64,000 nucleotides of DNA from Bowmanella denitrificans (GTDB lineage Bacteria; Pseudomonadota; Gammaproteobacteria; Enterobacterales; Alteromonadaceae). Below the pieces are notes generated by a model, which worked only from the letters and a program-made list of their open reading frames with translations, made no database searches and was not told the origin of the DNA. Of this stretch, positions 25,546 through 32,295 are shown one piece after another; positions within the stretch are counted from its first letter, which is position 1, and each line of letters opens with the position of its first letter. The DNA is taken from NCBI RefSeq assembly GCF_002887595.1, contig NZ_PEBU01000002.1:124001-188000 (forward strand), given 5' to 3'. The position numbers were made by a program, and so were the translations under genes.

Positions 25546-26477
25546 ATTGGTTTAGTCGAACACGATAGAAAATGGCTAAATAACTGACGCTAATTATGCG
25601 TCCACTTCTGCCAGTCCATGGTTGTTACCGGGAAATGGGCTGGCAGCCATCACAAATTGTCTCACATGCTCTAGTAAGTCGCTCAATCCATCGGCATTGG
25701 TGATTCAACGTTGTCATGCAATGCATTCCATAGTCTCTCGACTTGGTTGTCCCAGGACTGTATACAGGCTAGAGCAGCAGTTTGAACGCCGGATCTGTCT
25801 AAATAAAGCCTGGTTTTTTCGGTTCTTATGAGTGCTATTTCACTTTTATTTGTCTTCAAATGAAATGTATAAGCACCAAGCGAGTAATACGTAAATAGAC
25901 ATATTTTTAAAGTCAAACTGCCAGCCTAAAATATATGTTGTGACGCAATAATATGTTAGTTCGCATAGTGCTAAGTATGTAAAAAAAGTCTTGTAGTTGA
26001 ATTTCATTTTTTAAACTGAAGCTCCAATATAAAACTCTAGAATTATGAAGGCATTTTATTGCAGGTGTTTCCGCAGCGACGCTAAGCATCAATAGAGTCA
26101 ATGGAACTGGTGTTGGTGAGGTATTGTCTGAACCTTCAGGTCTTATGCAGGCAACACCACTGGATGTTTGTTTATATCCTGCATAAGTCAGATTCAGTAT
26201 TAGAGATAAACTATTGAATCCATACTTAGATTTATTCACTTGACGAGTATCAATCCCTGACAACACTAGTGTTTTACTTTACTTATGTTGCAGAATTATT
26301 AATAAGTCGCCCAAGTTTTGTCGGATTATAAGTTGGGCAAGTTGGTCGTTGTGCAAAAGATATGTATGGGCATAAGAGACCAAGTTTGTTAACCAATCTG
26401 GGTGAGCTGCAAGAAAGCGCAATGAAAACGCTAATTCTGTTATCCTCTTTCCCCTCGCGCAGTTATTGAGTCGTTCT
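25546..26477. other. Long intergenic region without a convincing gene; possible decayed gene
   Basis: About 930 bases, more AT-rich than the flanks. No open frame here has a plausible start, ribosome binding site and recognisable domain together. On the minus strand, roughly 26250 to 25960, a frame reads like the end of an exported protein: LAGYKQTSSGV-like text (TYAGYKQTSSGVACIRPEG) and then a Pro-rich PTPVPLTLLMLSVAA stretch that resembles a PEP-CTERM sorting tail but lacks its closing basic cluster. This may be the remnant of such a gene. The final 60 bases should hold the gmhB promoter. Confidence 0.4.
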
Positions 26478-27002
26478 ATGCATAAGGCACTGTTTCTGGA
26501 CCGGGACGGGGTGATTAATCTCGATCATGGTTATGTGTATAAGCCACAAGACTTTCAGTTTGTTGAAGGGATATTCGCGCTATGCCGGCGCTTTCACCAG
26601 GCGGGTTACCTGCTGGTGGTGGTGACCAATCAGTCTGGTATCGGCCGGGGCTATTATAGTGAAGCAGATTTTGCCCAGCTAACGGAATGGATGAAGCAGC
26701 GCTTTATTGAACAGCAGGCCCCGCTGGCTGGTGTGTATTACTGCCCCCATCACAGTGAAAGTGCTCAGGGCCAATACAAACTGGCTTGCGACTGCCGCAA
26801 ACCCGAGCCCGGTATGTTGCTCCAGGCCGCCAAAGACTTGAATATTGATCTTAGCCAATCGGTGATGGTGGGGGATAAAGTCTCAGACATGCAGGCGGCC
26901 GAGCGGGCCGGGGTCAAAAAGCGATATTTCTTTGCACACACGGTTACTGAAGGAGCACCCCAAGGCAGTGTAGTAATTCACAAGCTGACTAACATTCCCT
27001 AG
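26478..27002 (+). CDS. gmhB: D-glycero-beta-D-manno-heptose-1,7-bisphosphate 7-phosphatase
   Basis: 174 residues, HAD superfamily histidinol-phosphatase-like group. Catalytic motif LFLDRDGVINLD, motif II TNQSGIGRG, the zinc-binding loop CPHHSESAQGQYKLACDCRKPEPGM (Cys/His pattern typical of GmhB), and motif III MVGDKVSDMQAA. It removes the 7-phosphate of heptose bisphosphate in ADP-heptose synthesis for LPS core. ATG 26478 is chosen (TTGAG upstream) over an in-frame TTG at 26466. A terminator follows it and it converges with pbgA. Confidence 0.93.
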   Translation: MHKALFLDRDGVINLDHGYVYKPQDFQFVEGIFALCRRFHQAGYLLVVVTNQSGIGRGYYSEADFAQLTEWMKQRFIEQQAPLAGVYYCPHHSESAQGQYKLACDCRKPEPGMLLQAAKDLNIDLSQSVMVGDKVSDMQAAERAGVKKRYFFAHTVTEGAPQGSVVIHKLTNIP

Positions 27003-27040
27003 CAAAACCTAGGCTTGAACCCTAAACAGCTTCTAAACAA

Positions 27041-27066
27041 AACCGACAAATTGTCGGCTTTATTTT
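27041..27066 (+). terminator. Rho-independent terminator between gmhB and pbgA
   Basis: ACCGACAA / TTGTCGGCT stem followed by TTTATTTTG on the plus strand; on the minus strand the stem is followed by TTTTGTTT. It can serve both convergent genes. Confidence 0.75.
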
Positions 27067-27074
27067 GTTGCGGG

Positions 27075-28607
27075 TTATCGATGTTCAGCAAAGCGGCTCA
27101 GATGTTTAATCGCCTGGCTGAGCCGGCTCATATTCAAACTGTTGGGACTTTGTTCACCGCTTTGCAAATCATAGATTTTGTAGTTGCCCTGCGGATCGAC
27201 TTCTACCCGCTGGTTGTCATCCAGCAGCACCAGTTTGCCGTTATTGTTACTGATCAGCCAGTTGCGCTGCACATTGGTCAGGGATTGGCCGGTACTGTAA
27301 TTCAGGCTTGGCGCATTACAACCCAACAGTCCCATCAAGGTGGGTAATAAATCTTCATGACTGGATACTGTGCCGTTTAACGCCATGCTGCTAAACAAGC
27401 CAACTTGTTGATTGGGGCGCATTTGCGTTAGCAGCAGTTGACTGTGCTGGTGCAAATCGCCGCTCATTAAGGTGTTCAGTTGCTCAGCATTGACAAAGCC
27501 TATTGCCAGCTTGGGACCAGGCTGACTAACCTGATTGAAAAACTCTGGCCAGTCTCTACTCAGACTTTGCACTCCCGAGGGCAAACGTTGTGTTGAATAA
27601 ATCAGGGTAGGTAAACCCAGTTTATGGGTTAAATCCAGCGGAACCGGCCGCTGGCCCTGCAAGGCGGACTGATACAGGGACGGCAGACCATAGAGTACCG
27701 AGAATCTGGCCGCGGATTGTTCGGCGGCCACATCAAAATGTTGTGGGTGATGCTTAAGGGCCAGGGCTGAACCCAAATGCCCCAGTTGCACGGGCTCAGT
27801 TGCCACCAACAGTACTAGGCTGGCCTGGTCACGAATACCACAGTATACAGGCGCAGCCGGATAGGTAACGGCATTAAACTGGCTGTCCAGTTGCAGTTCT
27901 TTGCGACGTTGGTAACTTTGAATATCCAGCAATCCATACTTGGACATCAGGGTTTTGGCGGTGGCCGGATACGACAAGGGGAACATGTCGTCCTGCTTAA
28001 TAATGGGCTGATACAAGTTGGCATCGGCCCAGATATGGCTGCCGTGACTGCTGACAAAACACAACACAAAAAAGCTCAAAATAGGTAAGCCAATGCGCTT
28101 CTTCTGAAAGCGTTCAATGCGCTTCCACAAGGCATTTGCCATCATTAACTGAAAAGACAGCCACACAACAAACAACAAGCCCAGATAGCTCCACTGCTGC
28201 CAACTAAAGTTCATCATGGCATTGCGGGTTTCCGAGCGAATCACATCGGCTGAGCCCAGGCTCAGATGCAGGCCATGTTTGTTGTAAAGCAATGCATCAA
28301 AGGCAAGTAATGCCAGCCCCACCGCGGCAAACACGGAACTGATGCCCTTAACGGCCCTGACATTGGGCAGCAGGTAGCACAAGGGCAAGACAAACAGGAT
28401 AAACCCCATAAAGGTCAGAAATGCGATATGGCTGAACCAGTTACTCAGCAGGTAAACCACGCCTAAGCCGGTTTCCGGCATGGGCGAGTTGAATACGTAA
28501 ATTGACGCAATCACAATGGCTATCAAGATATTGCTAAGCGCAAACCAATGGCCCCAACTGACCAGTTTGGTCACGCGTTGCCTTCTGGGGGTATCACCAA
28601 GTATCAT
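27075..28607 (-). CDS. pbgA: DUF3413 / sulfatase-like inner-membrane protein (YejM/PbgA family)
   Basis: 510 residues. N-terminal DUF3413 region with about five membrane helices (between residues 15 and 195), then a periplasmic domain related to the sulfatase/phosphatase fold. In E. coli YejM/PbgA (586 residues) regulates LPS synthesis through LapB/FtsH and binds lipid. Here the periplasmic domain is about 75 residues shorter, and the metal-ligand motifs of active sulfatases are not visible, consistent with a non-enzymatic regulator. End motifs EDLLPTLMGLLGC and NNNGKLVLLDDN align by eye with E. coli. Start MILGDTPRRQ at 28607; the frame continues upstream through yejL, which is 10 bases away in the same operon. 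Confidence 0.85.
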   Translation of the reverse strand: MILGDTPRRQRVTKLVSWGHWFALSNILIAIVIASIYVFNSPMPETGLGVVYLLSNWFSHIAFLTFMGFILFVLPLCYLLPNVRAVKGISSVFAAVGLALLAFDALLYNKHGLHLSLGSADVIRSETRNAMMNFSWQQWSYLGLLFVVWLSFQLMMANALWKRIERFQKKRIGLPILSFFVLCFVSSHGSHIWADANLYQPIIKQDDMFPLSYPATAKTLMSKYGLLDIQSYQRRKELQLDSQFNAVTYPAAPVYCGIRDQASLVLLVATEPVQLGHLGSALALKHHPQHFDVAAEQSAARFSVLYGLPSLYQSALQGQRPVPLDLTHKLGLPTLIYSTQRLPSGVQSLSRDWPEFFNQVSQPGPKLAIGFVNAEQLNTLMSGDLHQHSQLLLTQMRPNQQVGLFSSMALNGTVSSHEDLLPTLMGLLGCNAPSLNYSTGQSLTNVQRNWLISNNNGKLVLLDDNQRVEVDPQGNYKIYDLQSGEQSPNSLNMSRLSQAIKHLSRFAEHR

Positions 28608-28617
28608 ATGTGCTGCT

Positions 28618-28854
28618 TTATTCCTTGTGCGCGGCTTGATTCGTGTCGATGCTTTTGAGCAGAATCTGGCTGAATTGTTCAGCCATGGCCTGGCGATTTT
28701 GTGGCGCAACCTGGTGATTGAATACATTCGTCACCAGATTGCCTAATGCCATTAACGAAAGATCGCGACCGGCCTGGTGTTTTTCCAGTACGGCAATCAA
28801 ATCCTGGGTGAGTTGGTCGAATTGTGCATCTGAATATTTGGACTTTTGCGGCAT
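28618..28854 (-). CDS. yejL: YejL family protein (DUF1414/UPF0352)
   Basis: 78 residues, the family's normal length. MPQKSKYSDAQFDQL, VLEKHQAGRDLSLMALGN and VTNVFN match E. coli YejL closely. Function unknown; the protein is a small soluble helical dimer in this family. It is the first gene of a yejL-yejM operon, ten bases before pbgA, and diverges from yejK, the same arrangement as in Enterobacteria and Vibrios. Confidence 0.92.
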   Translation of the reverse strand: MPQKSKYSDAQFDQLTQDLIAVLEKHQAGRDLSLMALGNLVTNVFNHQVAPQNRQAMAEQFSQILLKSIDTNQAAHKE

Positions 28855-28960
28855 GCTGTCATTCTTTGAAATTGTCTGTGCCCAAGTTTACCAATCCGTT
28901 GCCGCTATCGCTACGACAACTGCTTAATTTATAACTATTTGCTAAAGGCTGTTTGTATTC

Positions 28961-29977
28961 ATGAGTGCTGTTATTCAAGATTTTATTGTCCATCAACTAA
29001 GAATCAATGCTGAGCAGGAGCTGGTCTTGGTGCCTAAGGCAGCCTGTTTTTCCATCAGTGCGCAAATAGAAGAGCTGGCCCAGCAACTGCACCACAGCTA
29101 TAACGCCAAACCTGGTAAAGGGGTAGGCGCATTGAGTGATGAAGAGCATCCGGATTTTGCCCAGTTGCTCGCCCAGCTACAGGGCGAGCAGCTGGATTTT
29201 CACGCATTCAGTGTGAGCATTGCCGAGTTACTGAAAAAGACGCTGCTGGACTTTGCCACCCCAGAAAGCGGTTTTGTGATTTTCAGCCGCTATCAGTTTC
29301 TTGCCACCGATTATCTGCTGGTGGCACTGGTGAACACTAAAGAGCACGTAGAAATCAATCATGAATTGGAACTGGCCTATAGCGATCACCTTGACCTGGC
29401 TCGTATGCAACTGGCTGCCAGGGTGGATCTGACCGAAATGCGGGTCAATGCTGACAAGCAGCGTTACGTAAGTTTTATTAAAGGTCGGGCCGGGCGTAAA
29501 GTCTCAGATTTCTTTCTGAGTTTTCTCGGCTGCCAGGAATTAGTGGATATCAAGCAACAGAACAAACAGCTCGTGGCGTCAGTGGATGAATACCTGGCGT
29601 CCGAGCAGTTAGCCCCGCAAGAGAAGCAGCAAAGCCGTCAGGCGGTGGCAGAGTATTACAAAGAGAAACTGGATTTGGGGGAAGATATCAATATCCAGGA
29701 GCTGTCCGGCCGCTTGCCCGGTGATGAAGGCGGTACTTTCTATGATTTTGTTAAAACCGAGATCAGTGAGAGTCCATTGGAAGAGGTCTTTCAGGCTGAT
29801 CGCGGCGCACTTAAAGGTCTTAGTAAGTTTAGCGGCGCAGGCGGCGGCGTCACTATTAGTTTTGATCGCGGCTTATATGGGGAACGGGTTCGCTACGATA
29901 TCAATACCGATACCCTGGTGATCAAGGGCATTCCCCCCAATCTTAAGGATCAGTTGTTAAAGCAGGCTAAGGAATAA
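28961..29977 (+). CDS. yejK: Nucleoid-associated protein YejK (NdpA)
   Basis: 338 residues, full length for the family. N-terminal IQDFIVHQLRI, central DHLDLARMQLAARVDLTEM and RYVSFIKGRAGRKVSDFFLSFLGC, and the C-terminal YDINTDTLVIKGIPPNLKDQL are characteristic. YejK associates with the nucleoid and with topoisomerase function in E. coli. Divergent from yejL by about 106 bases. A GC-rich hairpin (30014-30028) follows the stop codon and overlaps the promoter spacer of the next gene. Confidence 0.93.
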   Translation: MSAVIQDFIVHQLRINAEQELVLVPKAACFSISAQIEELAQQLHHSYNAKPGKGVGALSDEEHPDFAQLLAQLQGEQLDFHAFSVSIAELLKKTLLDFATPESGFVIFSRYQFLATDYLLVALVNTKEHVEINHELELAYSDHLDLARMQLAARVDLTEMRVNADKQRYVSFIKGRAGRKVSDFFLSFLGCQELVDIKQQNKQLVASVDEYLASEQLAPQEKQQSRQAVAEYYKEKLDLGEDINIQELSGRLPGDEGGTFYDFVKTEISESPLEEVFQADRGALKGLSKFSGAGGGVTISFDRGLYGERVRYDINTDTLVIKGIPPNLKDQLLKQAKE

Positions 29978-30005
29978 GGTCTGGCGACAGACGCAAGCCT
30001 GTGCT

Positions 30006-30035
30006 TTTACATTGGCCCATTTCGGGCCTTATAAT
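30006..30035 (+). promoter_or_regulatory. Sigma-70-type promoter for the QueD-like gene
   Basis: TTTACA (30006-30011), 18-base spacer, TATAAT (30030-30035), giving a leader of about 25 bases before the ATG at 30066. The spacer contains a GGCCC/GGGCC hairpin that may also end yejK transcripts. Confidence 0.55.
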
Positions 30036-30065
30036 ACTTACTGATTTTTTAAAGTGTCCTTCCTG

Positions 30066-30947
30066 ATGCAACTATTCGTAAATGACCTGACTGTAATGGA
30101 TTTTTCTTACCTGTGCCCACGACGTGGCATGGTAGGAGAAAGCTGGATTGTTGATGTAATTCTGGACGGTGGTCTGAATGAAGAAAGCATGGTGCTGGAC
30201 TTTTCCAAAGTCAAAAAGCAGTTGAAGCGACTGATTGATGAACATGTGGATCACAAGCTATTGGTACCCGCTGAGCATGAATTTGCCAGGGTCAAACACG
30301 ACCCGCTGACCGACCAGGTTAACCTGGACTTTTTGCGCCCGGATGGTCGTTCTATCCATTTGCATTGTCCACCTGAGGCCTATGCCTTTATCTACTCCGA
30401 AGAAGTGACTATGGCGTCGGTCAGTCAGTATCTGAAGGAAATCATTGCCACGGAGTTACCGGATAATGTTCAGGGCCTGACGCTGATGCTGCGTGAAGAG
30501 GTGATTGACGGCCCCTACTATCACTACACCCATGGTCTGAAAAAACACGATGGCAATTGCCAGCGTATTGCCCATGGCCATCGCTCCAGGGTCAAGGTGG
30601 TCAAAAACACCCAGCAGGATATCCAATCAGAGCGTTATTGGGCAAAGCGCTGGCAGGATATATATATCGGCACCCGTGAGGATTTGGTATCTCAAAGCCA
30701 GTTGCATCTGTCAGAACATGCTGGTGAACTGGACTTTTCTGAGCATCATCTGTTTGCTTATGAGTCCTCGCAGGGCTTATTTGAGCTGATTATTCCAAAA
30801 TCAGAATCCGATCTGGTAGATACTGATTCCACAGTTGAGTGTCTGGCTCAGTTTATGGCCGATGAGCATAAACGCATGGAGCCTGATGCCGAGTTTCAGG
30901 TATTTGCCTTTGAAGGCGTGGGCAAGGGAGCTATCGCCTATGCCTAG
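30066..30947 (+). CDS. 6-carboxytetrahydropterin synthase-like protein with two T-fold units
   Basis: 293 residues, over twice the length of E. coli QueD (about 120). The first half looks like a T-fold unit with MVLDFSKVKKQLK and DEHVDHKLLVP (the DF..K and DH..L motifs) but with the HGH metal motif replaced (VGES). The second half carries THGLKKHDGNCQRIAHGH, the catalytic Cys plus zinc-ligand CxxxHGH motif, and ends in EGVGKGAIAYA. So the active-site parts seem split between two units. QueD makes 6-carboxytetrahydropterin for queuosine; whether this protein does so is unproven. ATG 30066 is chosen; GTG 30054 is possible. It overlaps the M23 peptidase start by eight bases. Confidence 0.75.
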   Translation: MQLFVNDLTVMDFSYLCPRRGMVGESWIVDVILDGGLNEESMVLDFSKVKKQLKRLIDEHVDHKLLVPAEHEFARVKHDPLTDQVNLDFLRPDGRSIHLHCPPEAYAFIYSEEVTMASVSQYLKEIIATELPDNVQGLTLMLREEVIDGPYYHYTHGLKKHDGNCQRIAHGHRSRVKVVKNTQQDIQSERYWAKRWQDIYIGTREDLVSQSQLHLSEHAGELDFSEHHLFAYESSQGLFELIIPKSESDLVDTDSTVECLAQFMADEHKRMEPDAEFQVFAFEGVGKGAIAYA

Positions 30948-31734
30948 GATGCTGTCTGCTCTGCTGTTGATATCCGGTCTGGCGCAGGCTGTTGAGCTAG
31001 AAGGGCAAATGGTACAAGGCACGTTGTTGCGTGGCCAGGTGGCGCCCGGTACCCAGGTGCGTTTAAATGACAAGCCGATTAAGGTCTCTGCGCAAGGCCA
31101 TTTTGTTTTAGGTTTTGGTCGTGATGCGGCACTTGAACATCAGCTCAGTCTCATCGATAGCCAGGGTAGCAGGCAGCAGACCATTAGCCTTAACGCCAGA
31201 GAATACGATATTCAGCGTATTGAAGGGGTGGCGCAAAAATACGTCTCACCACCCCAAGAGGTTACTGAACGTATCGCCAGAGACAATCGCCAGATTGGCG
31301 AAGCCCGTGCGATAAACAGCGACCGGCTGGATTTCCTGCAGGACTTCATCTGGCCTGCCGAAGGCAGAGTTTCCGGTGTATACGGCAGCCAGCGGGTGTT
31401 TAACGGGGTCCCTAAACGGCCACATTTCGGTCTGGATGTCGCTGGCCCCATAGGCACAGCGGTGGTGGCCCCCGCCGATGCTGTGGTGACCTTATTTGTA
31501 CCCGATATGTATTATTCCGGTGGCACATTGATTCTGGATCATGGTTTTGGCGTGTCCTCCACCTTTATTCATTTATCCAAAAGTCTGGTTAAGGCTGGGG
31601 ATGAGGTTAAACAAGGCCAGAAGATTGCCGAAATAGGTAACACCGGCCGGGTGACAGGGCCGCATCTGGACTGGCGTATCAATTGGTTTGGCGAGCGCAT
31701 TGATCCTCAATTGTTAGTGCCTGAACGTCACTAA
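30940..31734 (+). CDS. M23 family metallopeptidase, exported
   Basis: 264 residues. Signal peptide (MPRMLSALLLISGLAQA), a beta-rich domain (about 20-100) and a C-terminal LytM/M23 domain: HFGLDVAGPIG (zinc His and Asp), DHGFGVSSTFIHL, and GPHLDWRINWF. In canonical M23 enzymes the last motif is HxH; here its second His is Asp (HLD), so either Asp serves as ligand or the enzyme is inactive. Such proteins cut or help cut peptidoglycan crosslinks. Start at ATG 30940 with GGGAG nine bases upstream; it overlaps the QueD-like gene by eight bases, so the two are translationally coupled. Confidence 0.88.
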   Translation: MPRMLSALLLISGLAQAVELEGQMVQGTLLRGQVAPGTQVRLNDKPIKVSAQGHFVLGFGRDAALEHQLSLIDSQGSRQQTISLNAREYDIQRIEGVAQKYVSPPQEVTERIARDNRQIGEARAINSDRLDFLQDFIWPAEGRVSGVYGSQRVFNGVPKRPHFGLDVAGPIGTAVVAPADAVVTLFVPDMYYSGGTLILDHGFGVSSTFIHLSKSLVKAGDEVKQGQKIAEIGNTGRVTGPHLDWRINWFGERIDPQLLVPERH

Positions 31735-31764
31735 CTTTCATTGCTTGTTTGCGTCGTGATCCTG

Positions 31765-31798
31765 CAGAAAATACCAATGACTAAGAAAGTATTTTCTG
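31765..31798. terminator. Inverted repeat between the convergent M23 and ywbE genes
   Basis: CAGAAAATAC and GTATTTTCTG are perfect 10-base arms separated by 14 bases. The repeat lies between convergent genes and its right arm is inside the last codons of ywbE. It probably acts as a weak bidirectional terminator. Confidence 0.45.
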
Positions 31799-31975
31799 TA
31801 CTCTTCCAACCACACCGGATTCAAGCCGGACTTTAATGCCATGGGGATGATTGGGCGAATTGGTCAGTATTGCCTGCACCGCACCCTCGGTCAGTTTGCC
31901 GCTACGCTGATCTTGCTTTTGCACGACCGCGACCTGCAGCCCCTTACGGATATTACTTCTGATGTGCCCGCTCAC
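31781..31975 (-). CDS. ywbE: YwbE family protein
   Basis: 64 residues, the usual size. The motifs VAVVQKQDQRSGKLTEGAV, ILTNSPNHPHGIKVRL and GVVGRVQKIL are near-identical to the YwbE family (named from Bacillus subtilis), a small beta-rich, KOW-like protein of unknown function found across bacteria. Fourteen bases downstream of another small gene, with which it likely shares a transcript. Confidence 0.9.
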   Translation of the reverse strand: MSGHIRSNIRKGLQVAVVQKQDQRSGKLTEGAVQAILTNSPNHPHGIKVRLESGVVGRVQKILS

Positions 31976-31989
31976 AGACGGCTCCCTGG

Positions 31990-32208
31990 TTAGTTGGTTT
32001 CTCGGCCACCGTGACTGGCAGCCAGGTCATCCAGCTCGCTGCTGGTTGCATCAAAGCCCTGCTCCTGGTAGCGGTAACTGACCCTGACACTGCTGGGGCC
32101 ACGATGAAATTTAGCCTCAACATCGGCCACTGACCAGTGTTTAAGGGCATTCAGGAAGCGATAGGCATCCTGTTCGGTATCAAATTGATAAGCTAACTGT
32201 ACTTGCAT
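31990..32208 (-). CDS. Small conserved-looking hypothetical protein (72 aa)
   Basis: 72 residues, soluble: MQVQLAYQFDTEQDAYRFLN, then a basic RGPSSVRVSYRYQEQG strand and an acidic SSELDDLAASHGG end. The beta-alpha-beta alternation (strand, helix DAYRFLNAL, strand VEAKF, strand SVRVSYRY) suggests a small ferredoxin-like fold. I do not know its function. It is immediately upstream of ywbE on the same strand and downstream of the M61 gene after two hairpins. Confidence 0.65.
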   Translation of the reverse strand: MQVQLAYQFDTEQDAYRFLNALKHWSVADVEAKFHRGPSSVRVSYRYQEQGFDATSSELDDLAASHGGRETN

Positions 32209-32230
32209 TGCATCTGTTCATGGTTAACGG

Positions 32231-32286
32231 CTGTCGCTGGCCAAACACCAGCGACAGGTTTAACACCAAAAGGCTTACTTTTGGTG
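32231..32286. terminator. Two tandem perfect hairpins after the M61 gene
   Basis: CTGTCGCTGG/CCAGCGACAG (32231-32257, 10-base arms) and CACCAAAA/TTTTGGTG (32264-32286, 8-base arms) lie between the M61 stop and the 72-residue gene. On the minus strand the second one comes first and its arm supplies four T. Probable transcription end of the M61 gene. Confidence 0.5.
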
Positions 32287-32295
32287 CGGTGATTA

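Noticed and set aside
25683-25916. Transposase remnant in the 25.5-26.5 kb gap
   Set aside because: A short frame with QSWDNQVERLWNAL loosely recalls transposase ends, but no catalytic motif, inverted repeats or target duplication could be found.
28608-28727. Longer PbgA with 40 extra residues
   Set aside because: The extension overlaps the yejL coding sequence and is basic and unlike the family; MILGDTPRRQ is the natural start.
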